This document shows positions 10,153-20,583 of a stretch of 64,000 nt of DNA, piece by piece (within the stretch, counting starts at the first letter, position 1; every line of letters starts with the position of its first letter). Made by a program: the position numbers and the translations under genes. The notes below the pieces were generated by a model. That model worked only from the letters and a program-made list of their open reading frames with translations. It did no database searches and was not told where the DNA came from. The stretch covers positions 52,545 through 116,544 of the forward strand of contig JACEEZ010019044.1 of assembly GCA_016584305.1 (NCBI GenBank), written 5' to 3'. The stretch is from Chionoecetes opilio. Taxonomy: Eukaryota; Arthropoda; Malacostraca; Decapoda; Majidae.

Positions 10153-10681
10153 TATTTAGGCATATTTCCTTTGTTTTTTTATGGTCGCTATCATCCGAAA
10201 CACATAAGAACACTGCTCGGGATATGACATCTACCACCAAATGCATTATGGTGTTGAAGTAAAAATTTACCTCCCTGATGAACGTTTGGTGTCTGAAGGG
10301 TGGATCCAGAAACTTTCGGTGGATGAACAATAATTGAGACTCCATATGCTGTAATCCTTCAAGTGCCGTCTCAGTCACCAATTATTTATAGATACTCAGT
10401 CCTATACTATACTATACTATACTTGTCCAGTGGAGTGGGTATGCATACTCCCCTCTGGATCCAACCAAATTTGTTTAAATACAGCCACCTATGGCCACTA
10501 GCATGGATGTAGGAAACTAACTTTTTGGGGGAACTTTGAGTTTATATTTTGGTTTGGAGGCTTTTGTGGGTGTTTGCATTATTCGGGGGGGGGTTTCAGT
10601 ACATAACCTCCGTGATATTCGGGTCCCCAGTGTGTTCGTGTGGTCCTGTCTTCATATCCATTGTTATCTAATTTTTCTCTA
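10153..10681. other. Intergenic, short TATAC microsatellite
   Basis: Nothing gene-like is supported. A run of about four TATAC units lies near 10,403-10,423. Confidence 0.5.
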
Positions 10682-10775
10682 CAGTACCCTCCAGAGTTTC
10701 ATGCTATACGAGTTTAGCGCCGAGTCCTAAATTCATACCATCCCAATATACGCACTGCTTCGTACACTAAATAAA

Positions 10776-11100
10776 TTTATAAGAAAAACAAATAAAAATA
10801 AAAGATTTTCTACCAGTAGGCGGTTAAATCTACCGATTTTCTCGGTAGGCTTCTTCTTCTTCTTGTGACCTCTACCACTTAGTATTGCTTTGTAGGTCCC
10901 CTCCTCTCCTCCTCTTCTTCCTCTCCTCTAGTGTTGGCCGAAGCCTCGACCCCGGGAGGCGGGTCACAAATCCCCGGCTAACAATTTATAAGAAAAAAAT
11001 ATAAAAATAAACAGATTTTCTACCGGTAGTCGGTAGTAAAATCTACCGATTTTCAGGCTGCTTCTTCTTCTTTTTGTGACCTCTACCGCTAATAGTATCG
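10776..11100 (+). repeat. Direct repeat (~207 bp offset) with CTTCTTCTTCTTGTGACC blocks
   Basis: The series TTATAAGAAAAA, AGATTTTCTACC, AAATCTACCGATTTTC, CTTCTTCTT...GTGACCTCTACC occurs from 10,776 and again from 10,983. A related inverted stretch lies near 14,885-14,950. The CTTCTTCTTCTTGTGACC block is also the body of the SINE on the reverse strand at 11,160-11,210 and of an insert at 61,487-61,535. Confidence 0.65.
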
Positions 11101-11159
11101 AAATAAACAAGGGAAGAGTTGACAAGTTTGTTAACGAAGGAGACGAAGTTGAAAAGGAC

Positions 11160-11332
11160 CTATGCAGCGATACTAAGCGACAAAGGTCACAAGAAGAAGA
11201 AGACATTGCTGGGTGGAACAGGGGCTCGGGTTTTTTTTAAGGAAACAGCCCATCTAATTCCGCTCCGCCTGGGGATCGAACCCGGAACTTCTCGGTTGTG
11301 AGCCGAGCTTGCAACCCCTACACTACGGAGTA
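11160..11332 (-). repeat. SINE with a tRNA-Val-like head
   Basis: On the reverse strand, 11,332-11,260 folds like a tRNA in part. There is an A box TAGTGTAGGGG and a B box GGGTTCGATCCCC. The anticodon arm has stem CTCGG/CCGAG and loop CTCACAA, with CAC in anticodon position (Val), and CTCCG pairs with CGGAG at the acceptor. The D stem is poor and the sequence continues into a repetitive body (GGTCACAAGAAGAAGAAG on the + strand). It is therefore a tRNA-derived SINE or tRNA pseudogene, not a functional tRNA gene. Confidence 0.6.
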
Positions 11333-11424
11333 CCGTATTTTACGGCTTATAAGATGCACTTTTTTTCCTAAAAAATACCCTGTAAAATACTCATGCGTCT
11401 TCCAAGACGAATGTTGGAATGAGA

Positions 11425-13640
11425 CTGCCGCCAAGACTGGCGGGAGCCATTCCGACCACATCCAACCTGTCCCTAAGAAGGGTGACCGTTCTAATCCTTC
11501 AAACTACCGTCCTATAGCTTTGACTTCCTGCCTTTCTAAAGTTTTTGAATCTATACTTAATAAGAAGATTCTTAAGCATCTATCTGCTCACAATCTTCTA
11601 TCTGATCGTCAGTACGGTTTCCGTAAAGGGCGATCTACTGGCGATCTTCTAGCTTTCCTAACTGAATCTTGGTCATCCTCCTTTAGGGGTTTCGGTGAAA
11701 CTTTTGCTGTTGCCCTTGACATATCAAAAGCTTTTGATAGAGTCTGGCACAAATCTTTAATTTCCAAACTACCCTCATTCGGTTTTTATCCTTCTCTCTG
11801 TACCTTCATCTTAAGTTTCCTTTCAAACCGTTCTATTGCAGCTACTGTAGACGGACATTGTTCTTCTCCTAAATCTATCAATAGTGGTGTTCCCCAGGGT
11901 TCTGTCCTATCACCCACTCTCTTTCTATTATTCATTAATGATCTTCTAAGTCTAACTCAAAGCCCTATCCACTCCTACGCTGATGATTCTACCCTGCATT
12001 TTTCAACGTCGTTTATTAGACGTCCAACTCAACAGGAACTAAGTGATTCACGGAGAGAAGCCACCGAGCGCCTAACTTCTGATCTTTCTATAATTTCTGA
12101 TTGGGGCAAAGCAAACCTTGTTTTGTTCAATGCCTCAAAAACCCAATTTCTTCACCTATCTACTCGACAAAACCTACCAGATAACTATCCCCTCTTCTTC
12201 AATGACACTCAACTGTCTCCTTCTTCTACAATGAACATTCTAGGACTATCCTTTACTAAAAATCTGAACTGGAAATCTCACATCTCATCTCTTGCTAAAA
12301 CAGCTTCTAAAAAGTTATTTGTCCTGTGGCGTCTGTGTCCTTTTTTTTCTCCCTCCCAATTGCTTGCTCTCTACAGGGGCCCGATCCGCCCATGTATGGA
12401 GTATGTCTCACATGTTTGGGGAGGATCCACTCATACAGCTCTCCTAAACAGGGTTGAGTCAAAGGGCCAGATTGTCAGATGTCTTCTTCGGTGAAGAATG
12501 TCTTCGTCACGTAATTTGGTACCTTCAAACTGTTTTGAGCCGCGACGGATATCGTCGCACCGCGGTGAAGGTAAAGAAACGAAGACATCGCACAGACCAT
12601 ATCTTCACCATTCCCTTCATGGGCGCTGATCTCCTCTGTACTTTTCATCCCATTATTGGATAAGATAAAGACATTTCAGTGACTGTGTTACTTTTTACTT
12701 GTTTATTGATGAAATTATCCTTTGTGCGTAATAAAAAGAGTGGTTTGAAATCTCACCGGGAGACACAGGCGGGCTGGGCAGAGCGGTGCAGGCGGCGTCT
12801 GGCAGGCGCGCTGGCAAATGCGGGGCGGGGCGGAGCATGGCACACTTGTTTTCCTACTTTCGTATTAATTCAGTCACGACTCACTTCCCTGGATTTTGAG
12901 ACACTAACTATTATTTCCCAACCAAGTTTCACTGATTTTTCTGAAGGAAATACATTGTTGCACAGCACAGATGTGGCATAGTACTCCTTCCAGCATACCA
13001 ACCTTACCGTGACGGGACTACATGAAGAGAAAAGACGCGGAAGGATTCAACGTTACCTTGGCTTCCCGTGTAGCGCAGAGAACTCATCGTGCGGTCCCGT
13101 CATGGGAAGGGAAAGGTGACATTTAACAATCTGGCCCAAAAGCTTTTCGTCTCATCAACTCCTCTCCTCTGACTGACTGTCTTCAATCTTTAAATCACCG
13201 CCACAATGTTGCTTCTCTTGCTCTCTTCTACCGTTATTTTCATGCTCACTGCTCTTCTGAACTTGCTAACTGCATGCCTCCCCCCCTCTCGCGTCCTTGC
13301 TGCACAAGACTTTCTACTCATTCTCATCCCTATTCTGCCCATCTTCCTAATGCAAGAGTTAATCAGGATCTTTACTCTTTCATCCCTTTCACTGGTAAAC
13401 TCTGGAACTGTCTTCCTGTTGCTATTTTTCCACTTTCCTATGACTTAAATCTTTTCAAAAGAGGAGTAACAAGACACCTCCCGAACTAAATTGGCCTACC
13501 CCTCTTTTTTATTTTATTCTCTTACTGTCTTCTTTATAGGGACTGGCAACTAAGCGGGCTTTGTGTTACCCATTTTTGTTGTGCCCTTGGCCAGTTCTTT
13601 GTGATGTTAAAAAAAACAAAAAAAACAACAACAACAATTA
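11425..13640 (+). pseudogene. Jockey-like LINE reverse transcriptase, interrupted by a MITE
   Basis: The frame at 11,298-12,494 is open for nearly 400 codons. It contains reverse transcriptase blocks in order: the entry motif PVPKKGDRSNPSNYRPIAL, then SKVFESILNKK, the FRKGRSTGDLL block, the aspartate-containing ALDISKAFDRVWH (motif A), SGVPQGSVLSPTLFLLFIND (motif B) and YADDSTL (motif C, catalytic YADD). The thumb continues to 12,463, where a 674-bp MITE splits the gene; coding resumes at 13,138 and ends with FIPFTGKLWNCLP and a stop near 13,487. A 3' UTR and A/AC tail end near 13,640. The endonuclease and first part of the polymerase are missing (5' truncation). The polymerase core itself looks undamaged, which suggests a fairly young insertion. 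Confidence 0.9.
12464..13137 (+). mobile_element. PIF/Harbinger-like MITE (674 bp) inserted in the LINE
   Basis: The ends are GGGCCAGATTGT and its inverted copy, with similarity extending to about 20 bp (ATGTC shared). The flanking 3-bp duplication is AAA (12,461-12,463 and 13,138-13,140). The undisturbed target is visible in the LINE copy at 1-754, which reads ACCAAAAGCTTTTC across the site. GGGCCAGATT-type termini with a 3-bp target duplication are typical of PIF/Harbinger. The interior is non-coding, with a GC-rich segment at 12,760-12,845. Confidence 0.8.
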
Positions 13641-14580
13641 CCACCAGGTTGTCCCACGTATCACAAGGTAAGACTATATGTAGGTATGTGCATATTCTCC
13701 GATTTCATGCTTGACAACTTTGTCAACATTTCAGCTCAGCCCCGTTTTCTTTTCATCGAAATTGGCAAAATTTAGCGCAAAAGTTGTGTTGTGAACCCCC
13801 TAAGAAATCAGTTTTTTGTGTGTTTTCCTGTGATTGCACGAGCTTACACATGATTTGATGACGTAGTACACACATTGACCCCTCAACTCGTTGCAGAAAC
13901 AATGCTCGAAAATTCTCAGAACATTTCTGAAATCACGTACATTCCGCGAAAATGGAGATGTGTTTCGTGACAGGTTGCCAAAACGCTCGTCAATTTTGCT
14001 GAAGGCGAGTGAAATCAATCTTGAAACTAATAAAATAAGTTTCTTTAGTTATTTGTCCGTCTATATGTCGAATTTGATAAGTTTTTATCAAGTAGCAACA
14101 ATTTTATTAGGCTATCTGTAATCGATGTCAATGCACTGTTTTTCATTTCGTTGTTCGTTCGTTCTGTTTGTTTGTTTGGTAATTATGGAGGAGAGTTTCA
14201 CGTTCGTTTTCAGAGACACCAACTACTTTTTCTTGGCCTACAATCGGTGCTTGTTCTAATGGTGTTAGTTTTATTTTGCGCAAACCAAAAAAAAAAAAAA
14301 AAAAAAAAATGAAAAAAAATGAAACCTAACCTAACCTTATGTTTTAATGAAACCTAACCTAACCAGAGTGTTCATGGCTGAGTGTTCATTATGCCAAATT
14401 TTTATCGGTCACAATCATCCTATTGCTTTTATAAGACAAAAATATGCCCAAAAGGCGAACTTCTATTTGATGTAACTTTCTTATTTTAGGTCCTAGGAGG
14501 GTCATCTTGGTGTCATTGGAAAGTTTTTTTCAAGACCTTTCCACTGATACCTCTTGCAATAGCATTTAACAACTTTGATA
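13641..14580. other. Interior of element P, with CCTAACCTAACC motifs
   Basis: This holds a long A run (14,288-14,308) and two short AACCTAACCTAACC stretches (14,325-14,360). CCTAA is the arthropod telomeric unit, but two units are far too few for a telomere. A block from TTGGCCTAC to GCGCAAACC (14,235-14,287) recurs in both orientations at 40.19-40.43 kb. No gene is seen. Confidence 0.5.
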
Positions 14581-15229
14581 TTTTTTGCCACATAGCTACT
14601 ATATGAGTCTGCCACCAGGACTGGCGGGAGCCATTCCGCGACAATTTTCACCTCGACAGATTGGCGTCAACAACGCCATCTATTGTCTGCTAGTGTTGAT
14701 GTATCATTTACCACCAGGCTATCACACGTATCACATGCTTTTTTCAGTCCAGAAAATTATCACCCATGGCGAATTCATCAAAACTATTTACTAATACTAT
14801 CGCATACAAGCTAAAAGTTGTACGATACGCCAAATAACATGGGAACAGGGCAGCAGAAAGACACTTCGCACCACCGTTAGCACCTACTGAGAAAATCTGT
14901 AGATTTTACCACCACCTACCGGTAAAAATCTGTTTATATTTTTTTTCTATGAAAATTTTTCTGCAATGTCTGCTAGTGTTGATTAATCGTCTGCTAGTGT
15001 TGATGCAACATTTACCACCAGGCTGTCACACGTATCACAAGCTCTTTTCAATCCTGGAAGAAGTATCACCCATGGCGAATTCATCAAAACGATCTGTAGG
15101 TCAAAAATCTGTAGATTTTACTAAATTTTTTTTTCTTTTTTTTTTTTTCTTGGAAATTTCTTTAAAAAATCAGGGTGCGTCTTCCAAGATGCAGCGTCTT
15201 ATAATATAAGGTATAAAATACGGTACCCA

Positions 15230-15310
15230 AAGAGTTACCCCGGCTGGATTCGAACTCGGGACATTGAGCTCACCACTCCAAGACGCTAACCACTCGGCCA
15301 CCGCCTCTCC
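15230..15310 (-). repeat. tRNA-Ser-like SINE head
   Basis: On the reverse strand the sequence has the A box TGGCCGAGTGGTTAGCG and the B box AGTTCGAATCC at about the spacing expected for a tRNA-derived promoter. The GGTGGCCGAGTGGTTA start matches class II (Ser/Leu-type) tRNA heads. No paired acceptor stem or variable arm is seen, so it is a SINE head. Related heads with a full body are at 51,740 and 61,590. Confidence 0.65.
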
Positions 15311-15770
15311 CGGCGGTGATACGAAGTGTCTTTCTGTTGGTCTCTTCCCATGTTCTTTGGTGTATCGTATAACTTTTAGCCTGTATGCGATAGTATTAGT
15401 AAATAGTTTTGATGAATTTGCCATGGGGGATAATTTCCAGGACTGAAAAGAGCTTGTGATACGTGTGACAGGCTCAGCCTGGTGGTAAATGATACAACAT
15501 TAGCAGACCAGACAGTAGATGGCACTGTTGGCGGCAATCTGCCGCCAAAAGGCGGAATGTAAAAATAACAGGGCGAGGACAGATTACGTAGTTGATTTGA
15601 ATAATCGTCTTATGGTATTTGAAATACTTGTAACAGGTAAGTACTTAGGTATGATTACTGAGGAAGTACTTCAACATTCGTCTTGAAAACCATTAGTATT
15701 TTTCGGGGGGGAAAAGTGCTTCTTATGAGCCGTACACCTCGCACCGGAATAAGGTCATAAATAATTTTTT

Positions 15771-15900
15771 CAGTGTTTTCAATACCCCGAGTTTCGCGAT
15801 CCTCAAATAAAAAAAAAAATCAGTGTTTTCAATACCCCGAGTTTCGCGATCCTCAAATAATTTTTCAGTGTTTTCAATACCCCGAGTTTCGCGATCCTCG
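15771..15900 (+). repeat. Three tandem copies of a 45-50 bp unit at H end A
   Basis: CAGTGTTTTCAATACCCCGA starts at 15,771, 15,821 and 15,866, each followed by GTTTCGCGATCCTC. The unit is the subterminal part of H end A, present once in copy 1 (near 2,395-2,435). It is another case of tandem growth inside a MITE. Confidence 0.8.
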
Positions 15901-16267
15901 AGTTTAGCACTATGCCTTCGGAAGAAAGCAAGCGTGAAACTCGGGAGAGTACTGCACACTGCTGATATCATCTCCAGGTCCATCCCAGGCGTTTATCTTG
16001 TGTCCATTTGGCACAAATATCCAGTCTTTTTTGTCAACTTCTTCAATTCCATCTAATTGCTAATTTTTTTGTAACACATACAAATGTGGCTGCTCAAAAA
16101 AAAAAAAAAATATTGGTTTGCGTTTGCAGCCATGGCGGTAAATACCGTGTTGTGAAGTACTTGGAATCTTCAACCAGACCAAGGTGAGTGAATAATACGA
16201 ATAAACCATGTATGAAAAGATCAGAGAAAAAAAGAAAATTCTCGTCAGCAAATGCAAGCTGATGCGA

Positions 16268-16470
16268 GGATCCAAGCCTCAAAAGAGAAGTTCCACTCCA
16301 AGCCTCAAAAGAGAAGTTCCACTCCAAGCCTCAAAAGAGAAGTTCCACTCCAAGCCTCAAAAGAGAAGTTCCACTCCAAGCCTCAAAAGAGAAGTTCCAC
16401 TCCAAGCCTCAAAAGAGAAGTTCCACTCCAAGCCTCAAGAGAAGTTCCACTTCAAGCCTCAAAAGAGCCA
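16268..16470 (+). repeat. 26-bp tandem repeat, about seven units
   Basis: The unit AAGCCTCAAAAGAGAAGTTC plus CACTCC is repeated from about 16,268 to 16,440, with a shortened and a variant unit at the end. Because 26 is not a multiple of three, all three forward frames stay open and repeat every 26 residues, producing lysine/serine-rich artificial frames. I treat it as a satellite, not a gene. Confidence 0.9.
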
Positions 16471-16479
16471 CAAGTCTAG

Positions 16480-17007
16480 AAACATTTATTTATAAATAAA
16501 AAAAATTTGACCGGTCCAGAAATTCAATAAAGAAATTGTATTTTTTCTAATATTAGTTCATCAATAAGGAAACTATTTTAAAAATACGTATGTTTTATTA
16601 CGTACATTATTTATTTCATTAATATAATATAGAAATAATCAACAGATTGTTCTTTAAAGTCCCTGGATCATGGGCAATCCTTTACTAGTATATTTTGATA
16701 ATAATTCATTTTTACTGTATATATGCAAGTCTACTTAATCAGTGGTCAGAAAATAAGTGATATTATTGAAACATGGAAACTTGATAAAAGACATGGAAAG
16801 ATATTGTTCACTACACGCATACATAAAGATTATATTTTCTCACTACATGCGTACATAACAAAGATTATATTTTCTCTCTACATGCGTACATTAAGATACT
16901 CGGAAGACTGGCCGGAGACAAACTACGAGCATTCTCAAGTGAAAATTTAAAAAAAAAAAAAAAATCAAAATCAAGTCAATTACATACGTCTGGGCCCTCC
17001 GGACTTC
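16480..17007. other. AT-rich intergenic stretch with a small ~40-bp repeat
   Basis: Three imperfect copies of a CTACATGCGTACATAA / GATTATATTTTCTC unit lie at about 16,810-16,900. No gene is seen. Confidence 0.5.
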
Positions 17008-17172
17008 TTAAACTTTGTGATGCTCATAAACTCTCCCAAAAAAGCCAGATCGTATAAGAGACTCGCACGTCGTTCTACTAAGGGGACTGATTTTATTTTG
17101 GGTTTGTGTGTGATGAGCTGCAGGCCGGTCCAGGGCTCGGCGGGTCACGCGTCCACCACCATCACCGCCATC
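17008..17172 (-). CDS. Possible terminal coding exon, unidentified
   Basis: On the reverse strand a splice-acceptor-like TTTGTTTACAG precedes 17,172, and a phase-0 frame runs exactly 55 codons to TAA at 17,008-17,010. The first half is GC-rich, standing out from AT-rich flanks, and encodes a glycine/aspartate-rich start (DGGDGGGRVTRRALDRPAA). The later half is AT-rich. An alternative frame gives only MAVMVVDA and stop, with the GC-rich part then being 3' UTR. No homology is recognised and no upstream exon is visible, so this is a candidate only. Confidence 0.25.
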   Translation of the reverse strand, partial: DGGDGGGRVTRRALDRPAAHHTQTQNKISPLSRTTCESLIRSGFFGRVYEHHKV

Positions 17173-17814
17173 CTGTAAACAAATCATTAAAAGAAATTAA
17201 TATAGTTGGCGTCCACAGCAAAATATATAACTAAATTATATATAACAAAATAATTAAGCTATGGCGACAACAGCAAACATGGACGAATTTAGGAATAAAA
17301 TATCATGACAAGTTTATTAAGGATTATATTATAACACTAAAACTATAATATCATAATGAATAAGAGAGGTAGTCTACGTACAGTGATACGGTAATATACA
17401 CTTTATACGGTAAAAGTGCTAAGTGTGACTGCGCCTTAAAAAAAAAATTCTCATGGGGTGGGTAATTGCCGTTAAAAACACATTGCTGTGAACGGTGAGC
17501 GATATTTGGACATCTTTCTGTTTAAAGTCGGATTTTCCGATAAAGTCTTACTCTACAATCATAATTATTAATATTATTATAATTAGTGAGCATAATTTAC
17601 ACAACACACATGACAATTTTTGATCCTGCTATGACAAATAATGATACCGGTAAGTTAGTTTTTGTATTACAAATATTTTGTTAAATTACGAGCAATCTTG
17701 TCACTGAATAATGTAATAGGATACCGGTAAATTACAATTTTTGTTTACGAATAAATTGTTGCTTTACGACAGGGAGCGTGGCAGTGCCGGTACTATTACT
17801 ACTAGTAGTAGCTG

Positions 17815-17865
<51 letters not shown>

Positions 17866-18956
17866 TTATTATTACACCATCTGCTGCTGGGCTGTTTTGG
17901 GCAAGTTGATGTCTCTTGTCGAGAGCTGCTTGGTATGGGAAAGGAGCCTGCATGGGAACACGCGCGTGGTGACCCCCGGGAGTGGCGTCATAGGGTGGGC
18001 GAGGCGACGCGCCCCCCGGCGTATGCCCCCAATGATTGATTGATTATATATACGTACTCTTAAGAGAAGTAATTTAGTACATATATATACGGAGCACATT
18101 GTTGTACTTTGTGGTAATTTATCGTGTAGAAAATGATAGTGTCCTTATATTATGGATAGGCCTTATTATTACAGCTCAATTTTTTTTCCTTCTCTCTACA
18201 TATAAATTGCATTAACAACCTTCTGTAATATTTCTTCCCCCAAAGTATCTGGAACAGTAGAAGAGAACAGGAAGTTTAGTAAAATATTATGCATATATAC
18301 AGCTGAAATTCTTATGTTCCTGTACCTCTATTTTTTATATTATGATTACAGTATAATATCATTCAACAGTATTCCAGCTGTAAAAGCTATATAATGCTTC
18401 TATTTATTTGCGCGGGTGTGCAAATGTTGTGCTTATGTTGGCAGCTTTATATATCTTTTTTTTTAATGAAGTGAAAAATCCTAACCCCTTGCTGCTTACT
18501 GACTGATATTTGATGCCAGGAGAAGGGAATACTAGTGCGCTTCTAAATTTCAGTTGTATATTATCATAGGTAATCATATTATCAGGTAAACAGGCAAAAT
18601 TTTAAGCACGAGACCTTAAAATAGAATATAATTTTTGCCTTGTTTAAAAAAAAGAAGACTAGTTGGCATCCCCAGGCAGACACACCACCACACTCCCTTC
18701 CGACTGACACGCTTAGCTTCCTCACTCATATATACTATAGGAAATTTTATATTAGGACTATAATGTATGGTATATTTCACAACTACAATTCTATTCCAAA
18801 TTGATCGAGAGTTAATCAAAATCATCGGAAGTTACGTGCAAAAAGTGGCGAGTTTATCATTGCGAGTCAGGGACGTGAGGTCAGGGCTGCCAATATAAAC
18901 TTTTCCACTAGCGAGGGTTTACTGTATTCATATTAGTCTTTTTGGAAATCAAAGTA
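17173..18956. other. AT-rich intergenic DNA with a TAC microsatellite
   Basis: A (TAC)n run occupies about 17,812-17,872, giving only poly-Tyr and poly-Val frames. A MITE-like end (AGCGAGGGTTTACTGTA) lies at 18,911-18,927 with no partner found. No genes or RNAs are supported. Confidence 0.5.
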
Positions 18957-19593
18957 CCGTAAATGGCGGCGTATAAGTCGACCAAGCGTACAAATCGACC
19001 ACAAGATCAAGATTACGGGTTAGGCCTATACTTGCGGTATAAATCTGCCCCAAAAATACGGTAGGCAACTGGTAGGTCAAAGCTTGAATGTGGATAGGCT
19101 ACAGTACGGTATACGGTAACCTGTCGCAAAAACACATAACACCACACCACTTATATGAAGATATGAATCTTTACTATAGGTCCGCCTCTTGTTTTCACTT
19201 GAAAAACACAATAGTCCCCTGATAGTACTGCTACATACTGTATATTATAGTAAAACACTGTAGTACCTATGACTGGACTGCAGTTACCGGTGCCCTCCGC
19301 CATTTGCATTCGCCACTGTTTACAATCTATCAGCTGTTGGAAACGGCTGTGGGTGGAACTGCCGCTAAACGTCTTCTCCAGTTGTCGCTGTTGCTCTGAA
19401 AGTGGCGCATATTTGTAGTTGTCTGACTGGAGTTACAGTAAGTGTTGTACAGCGATTGTTAGTAGTGCTGATCCACTTGTTTGCCACTCAGTGGTACAGT
19501 TTTGCATTTTATCCTTGCCGTATAAGTAGACCCCTAGTTATGGAGAGATTTTTTTCAGGTTCAAAGAGTCTACTTGTATGCCGCCATTTACGG
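18957..19593 (+). mobile_element. TA-flanked MITE with CCGTAAATGGCGGC ends (637 bp)
   Basis: The left end CCGTAAATGGCGGCGTATAA and the inverted right end (TATGCCGCCATTTACGG) share about 20 positions and are both flanked by TA. The interior is non-coding, with an open but meaningless 81-codon frame. The superfamily is not assigned; the TA target suggests Tc1/mariner-pogo. Confidence 0.75.
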
Positions 19594-20256
19594 TATTCTC
19601 ATTCGTATACGTATTACTTGGGCAAAGTATTCGCATTCATCGAATAATCTGACTAATAATCATAAATTTAGTGTCAGAAATAACCATTTATTTGGCTGTT
19701 AAGTACTATTACCTTCAGTTGGAATGCATAGAAAGGTATTAAAATATGCTATGAAATTTAGTTTGACAGCATTGCTAAAAAATTTAATGTGATGTGAACG
19801 TTATGTGGAGTAAGTTTGAATTGGTGTGTGGTACTGTGGCACCCAAAGCCAGTGCCAGATACCTTGTGTCGATAAGACATAAAAAAAGCTTAAAGGCAAC
19901 ACAAGTCCTAACATATAAGACATTCTAATCATTGGTACAGGCTGGCTTTTTCATTATATATAGTAATTTTTTATTTATGTTGCTAAAATCAGCAGAAAAT
20001 GAATTGTGAGGTTTATGAACAATTGAGCATACGCTTGACAATTTAGTTTGGGTGACCCCTCGTAAACTTAGCTGTGGCCAGTCATGTGTTACTGCCCCTT
20101 TAATTATGGCAGACTGACGTATAATGTGCCAAAGAGAGAAATGGGAGGGTATGTGCTCATTTTTAGGGAATTATTTCTGCCTTCTTTAGGGAAGACAGCA
20201 AAGTTTTTTGCACGGACGGCTATAAGCTTAACTTAAGTCGTGGGAAAAAAAGAAAA

Positions 20257-20409
20257 TCTTGTATCAGTGAAGTGGGACGTCTGGATCCTTGGCAAACAAG
20301 AGCAAAATACTCAAGTTGGTGTTCAAGACATTGTGTTACTGGTGTAGCTCATGACTTATATGCGAGTGTCTACCCGTCCTTGTCATCTGCCTCGTCTCTT
20401 GAACACTAG
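20257..20409 (+). pseudogene. THAP-domain-like C-terminal remnant
   Basis: A short frame, open to a stop at 20,407-20,409, contains RLDPWQTRAKYSSWCSRHCV then TGVAHDLYASVYPSL. The spacing W...R...SxxCSRHxVTG...P resembles the second half of a THAP zinc finger (the C-x2-H pair written as CSRHF in good copies). Here the position after His is Cys rather than the conserved Phe. The upstream Cys pair is not readable in frame. It lies about 0.9 kb before the transposase-like gene, and THAP domains often serve as DNA-binding domains of transposases, but a link is only an inference. Confidence 0.35.
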
Positions 20410-20583
20410 CCGTGGAAGCCACGAATATTCCATTGGAGGACAGACAAGTGTGAAGAGATTAGTGGGTGATGATAGCATCTGGAGTAGAGGGGTTAGGAGG
20501 ATCAAGGGTATGAGGTAAGAGGTCAAGAGTAGTAGACTAAGAACAGGTAGCAGTCGGGGGGGGAGAGGGGCTAGGAATGGGGG

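Larger units (their letters stand above)
11333..15223 (+). mobile_element. TA-flanked element 'P' with CCGTATTTTACGG ends (3.9 kb, nested)
   Basis: Left CCGTATTTTACGGCTTATAA at 11,333 and right TATAAGGTATAAAATACGG ending at 15,223, with TA on both sides. The subterminal block TGCGTCTTCCAAGA occurs inverted near both ends. A compact copy exists at 54,043-54,801. A Jockey-like LINE (about 11,425-13,640) occupies the left part. The remainder shares the CTGGCGGGAGCCATTCCG and GCCATCTATTGTCTGCTAG blocks with H. Confidence 0.65.
10682..15954 (-). mobile_element. Composite TA-flanked element 'H', copy 2 (5.3 kb, nested)
   Basis: End B starts at 10,682 after TA (CAGTACCCTCCAGAGTTTC). End A closes at 15,954 (inverted GAAACTCGGGAGAGTACTG), followed by CA instead of TA. 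Orientation is opposite to copy 1. The same internal blocks are present on the reverse strand between 15,300 and 15,770. Insertions include a tRNA-Val-like SINE (11,160-11,332), a CCGTATTTTACGG element (11,333-15,223) with a LINE inside it, and a Harbinger-like MITE inside that LINE. Confidence 0.55.

Noticed and set aside
11260..11332. tRNA-Val(CAC) gene on the minus strand
   Set aside because: The anticodon arm and both promoter boxes are good, but the D stem does not pair and the sequence runs into a repeat body; it is a SINE head.
14325..14360. Telomeric (CCTAA)n
   Set aside because: Only two short clusters of two units each; not a telomere or clear interstitial telomeric array.
15238..15306. 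tRNA-Ser gene on the minus strand
   Set aside because: The A and B boxes are fine but no acceptor stem closes and the variable arm is missing.
17741..18043. Poly-Tyr and poly-Val frames
   Set aside because: They are translations of a TAC microsatellite.
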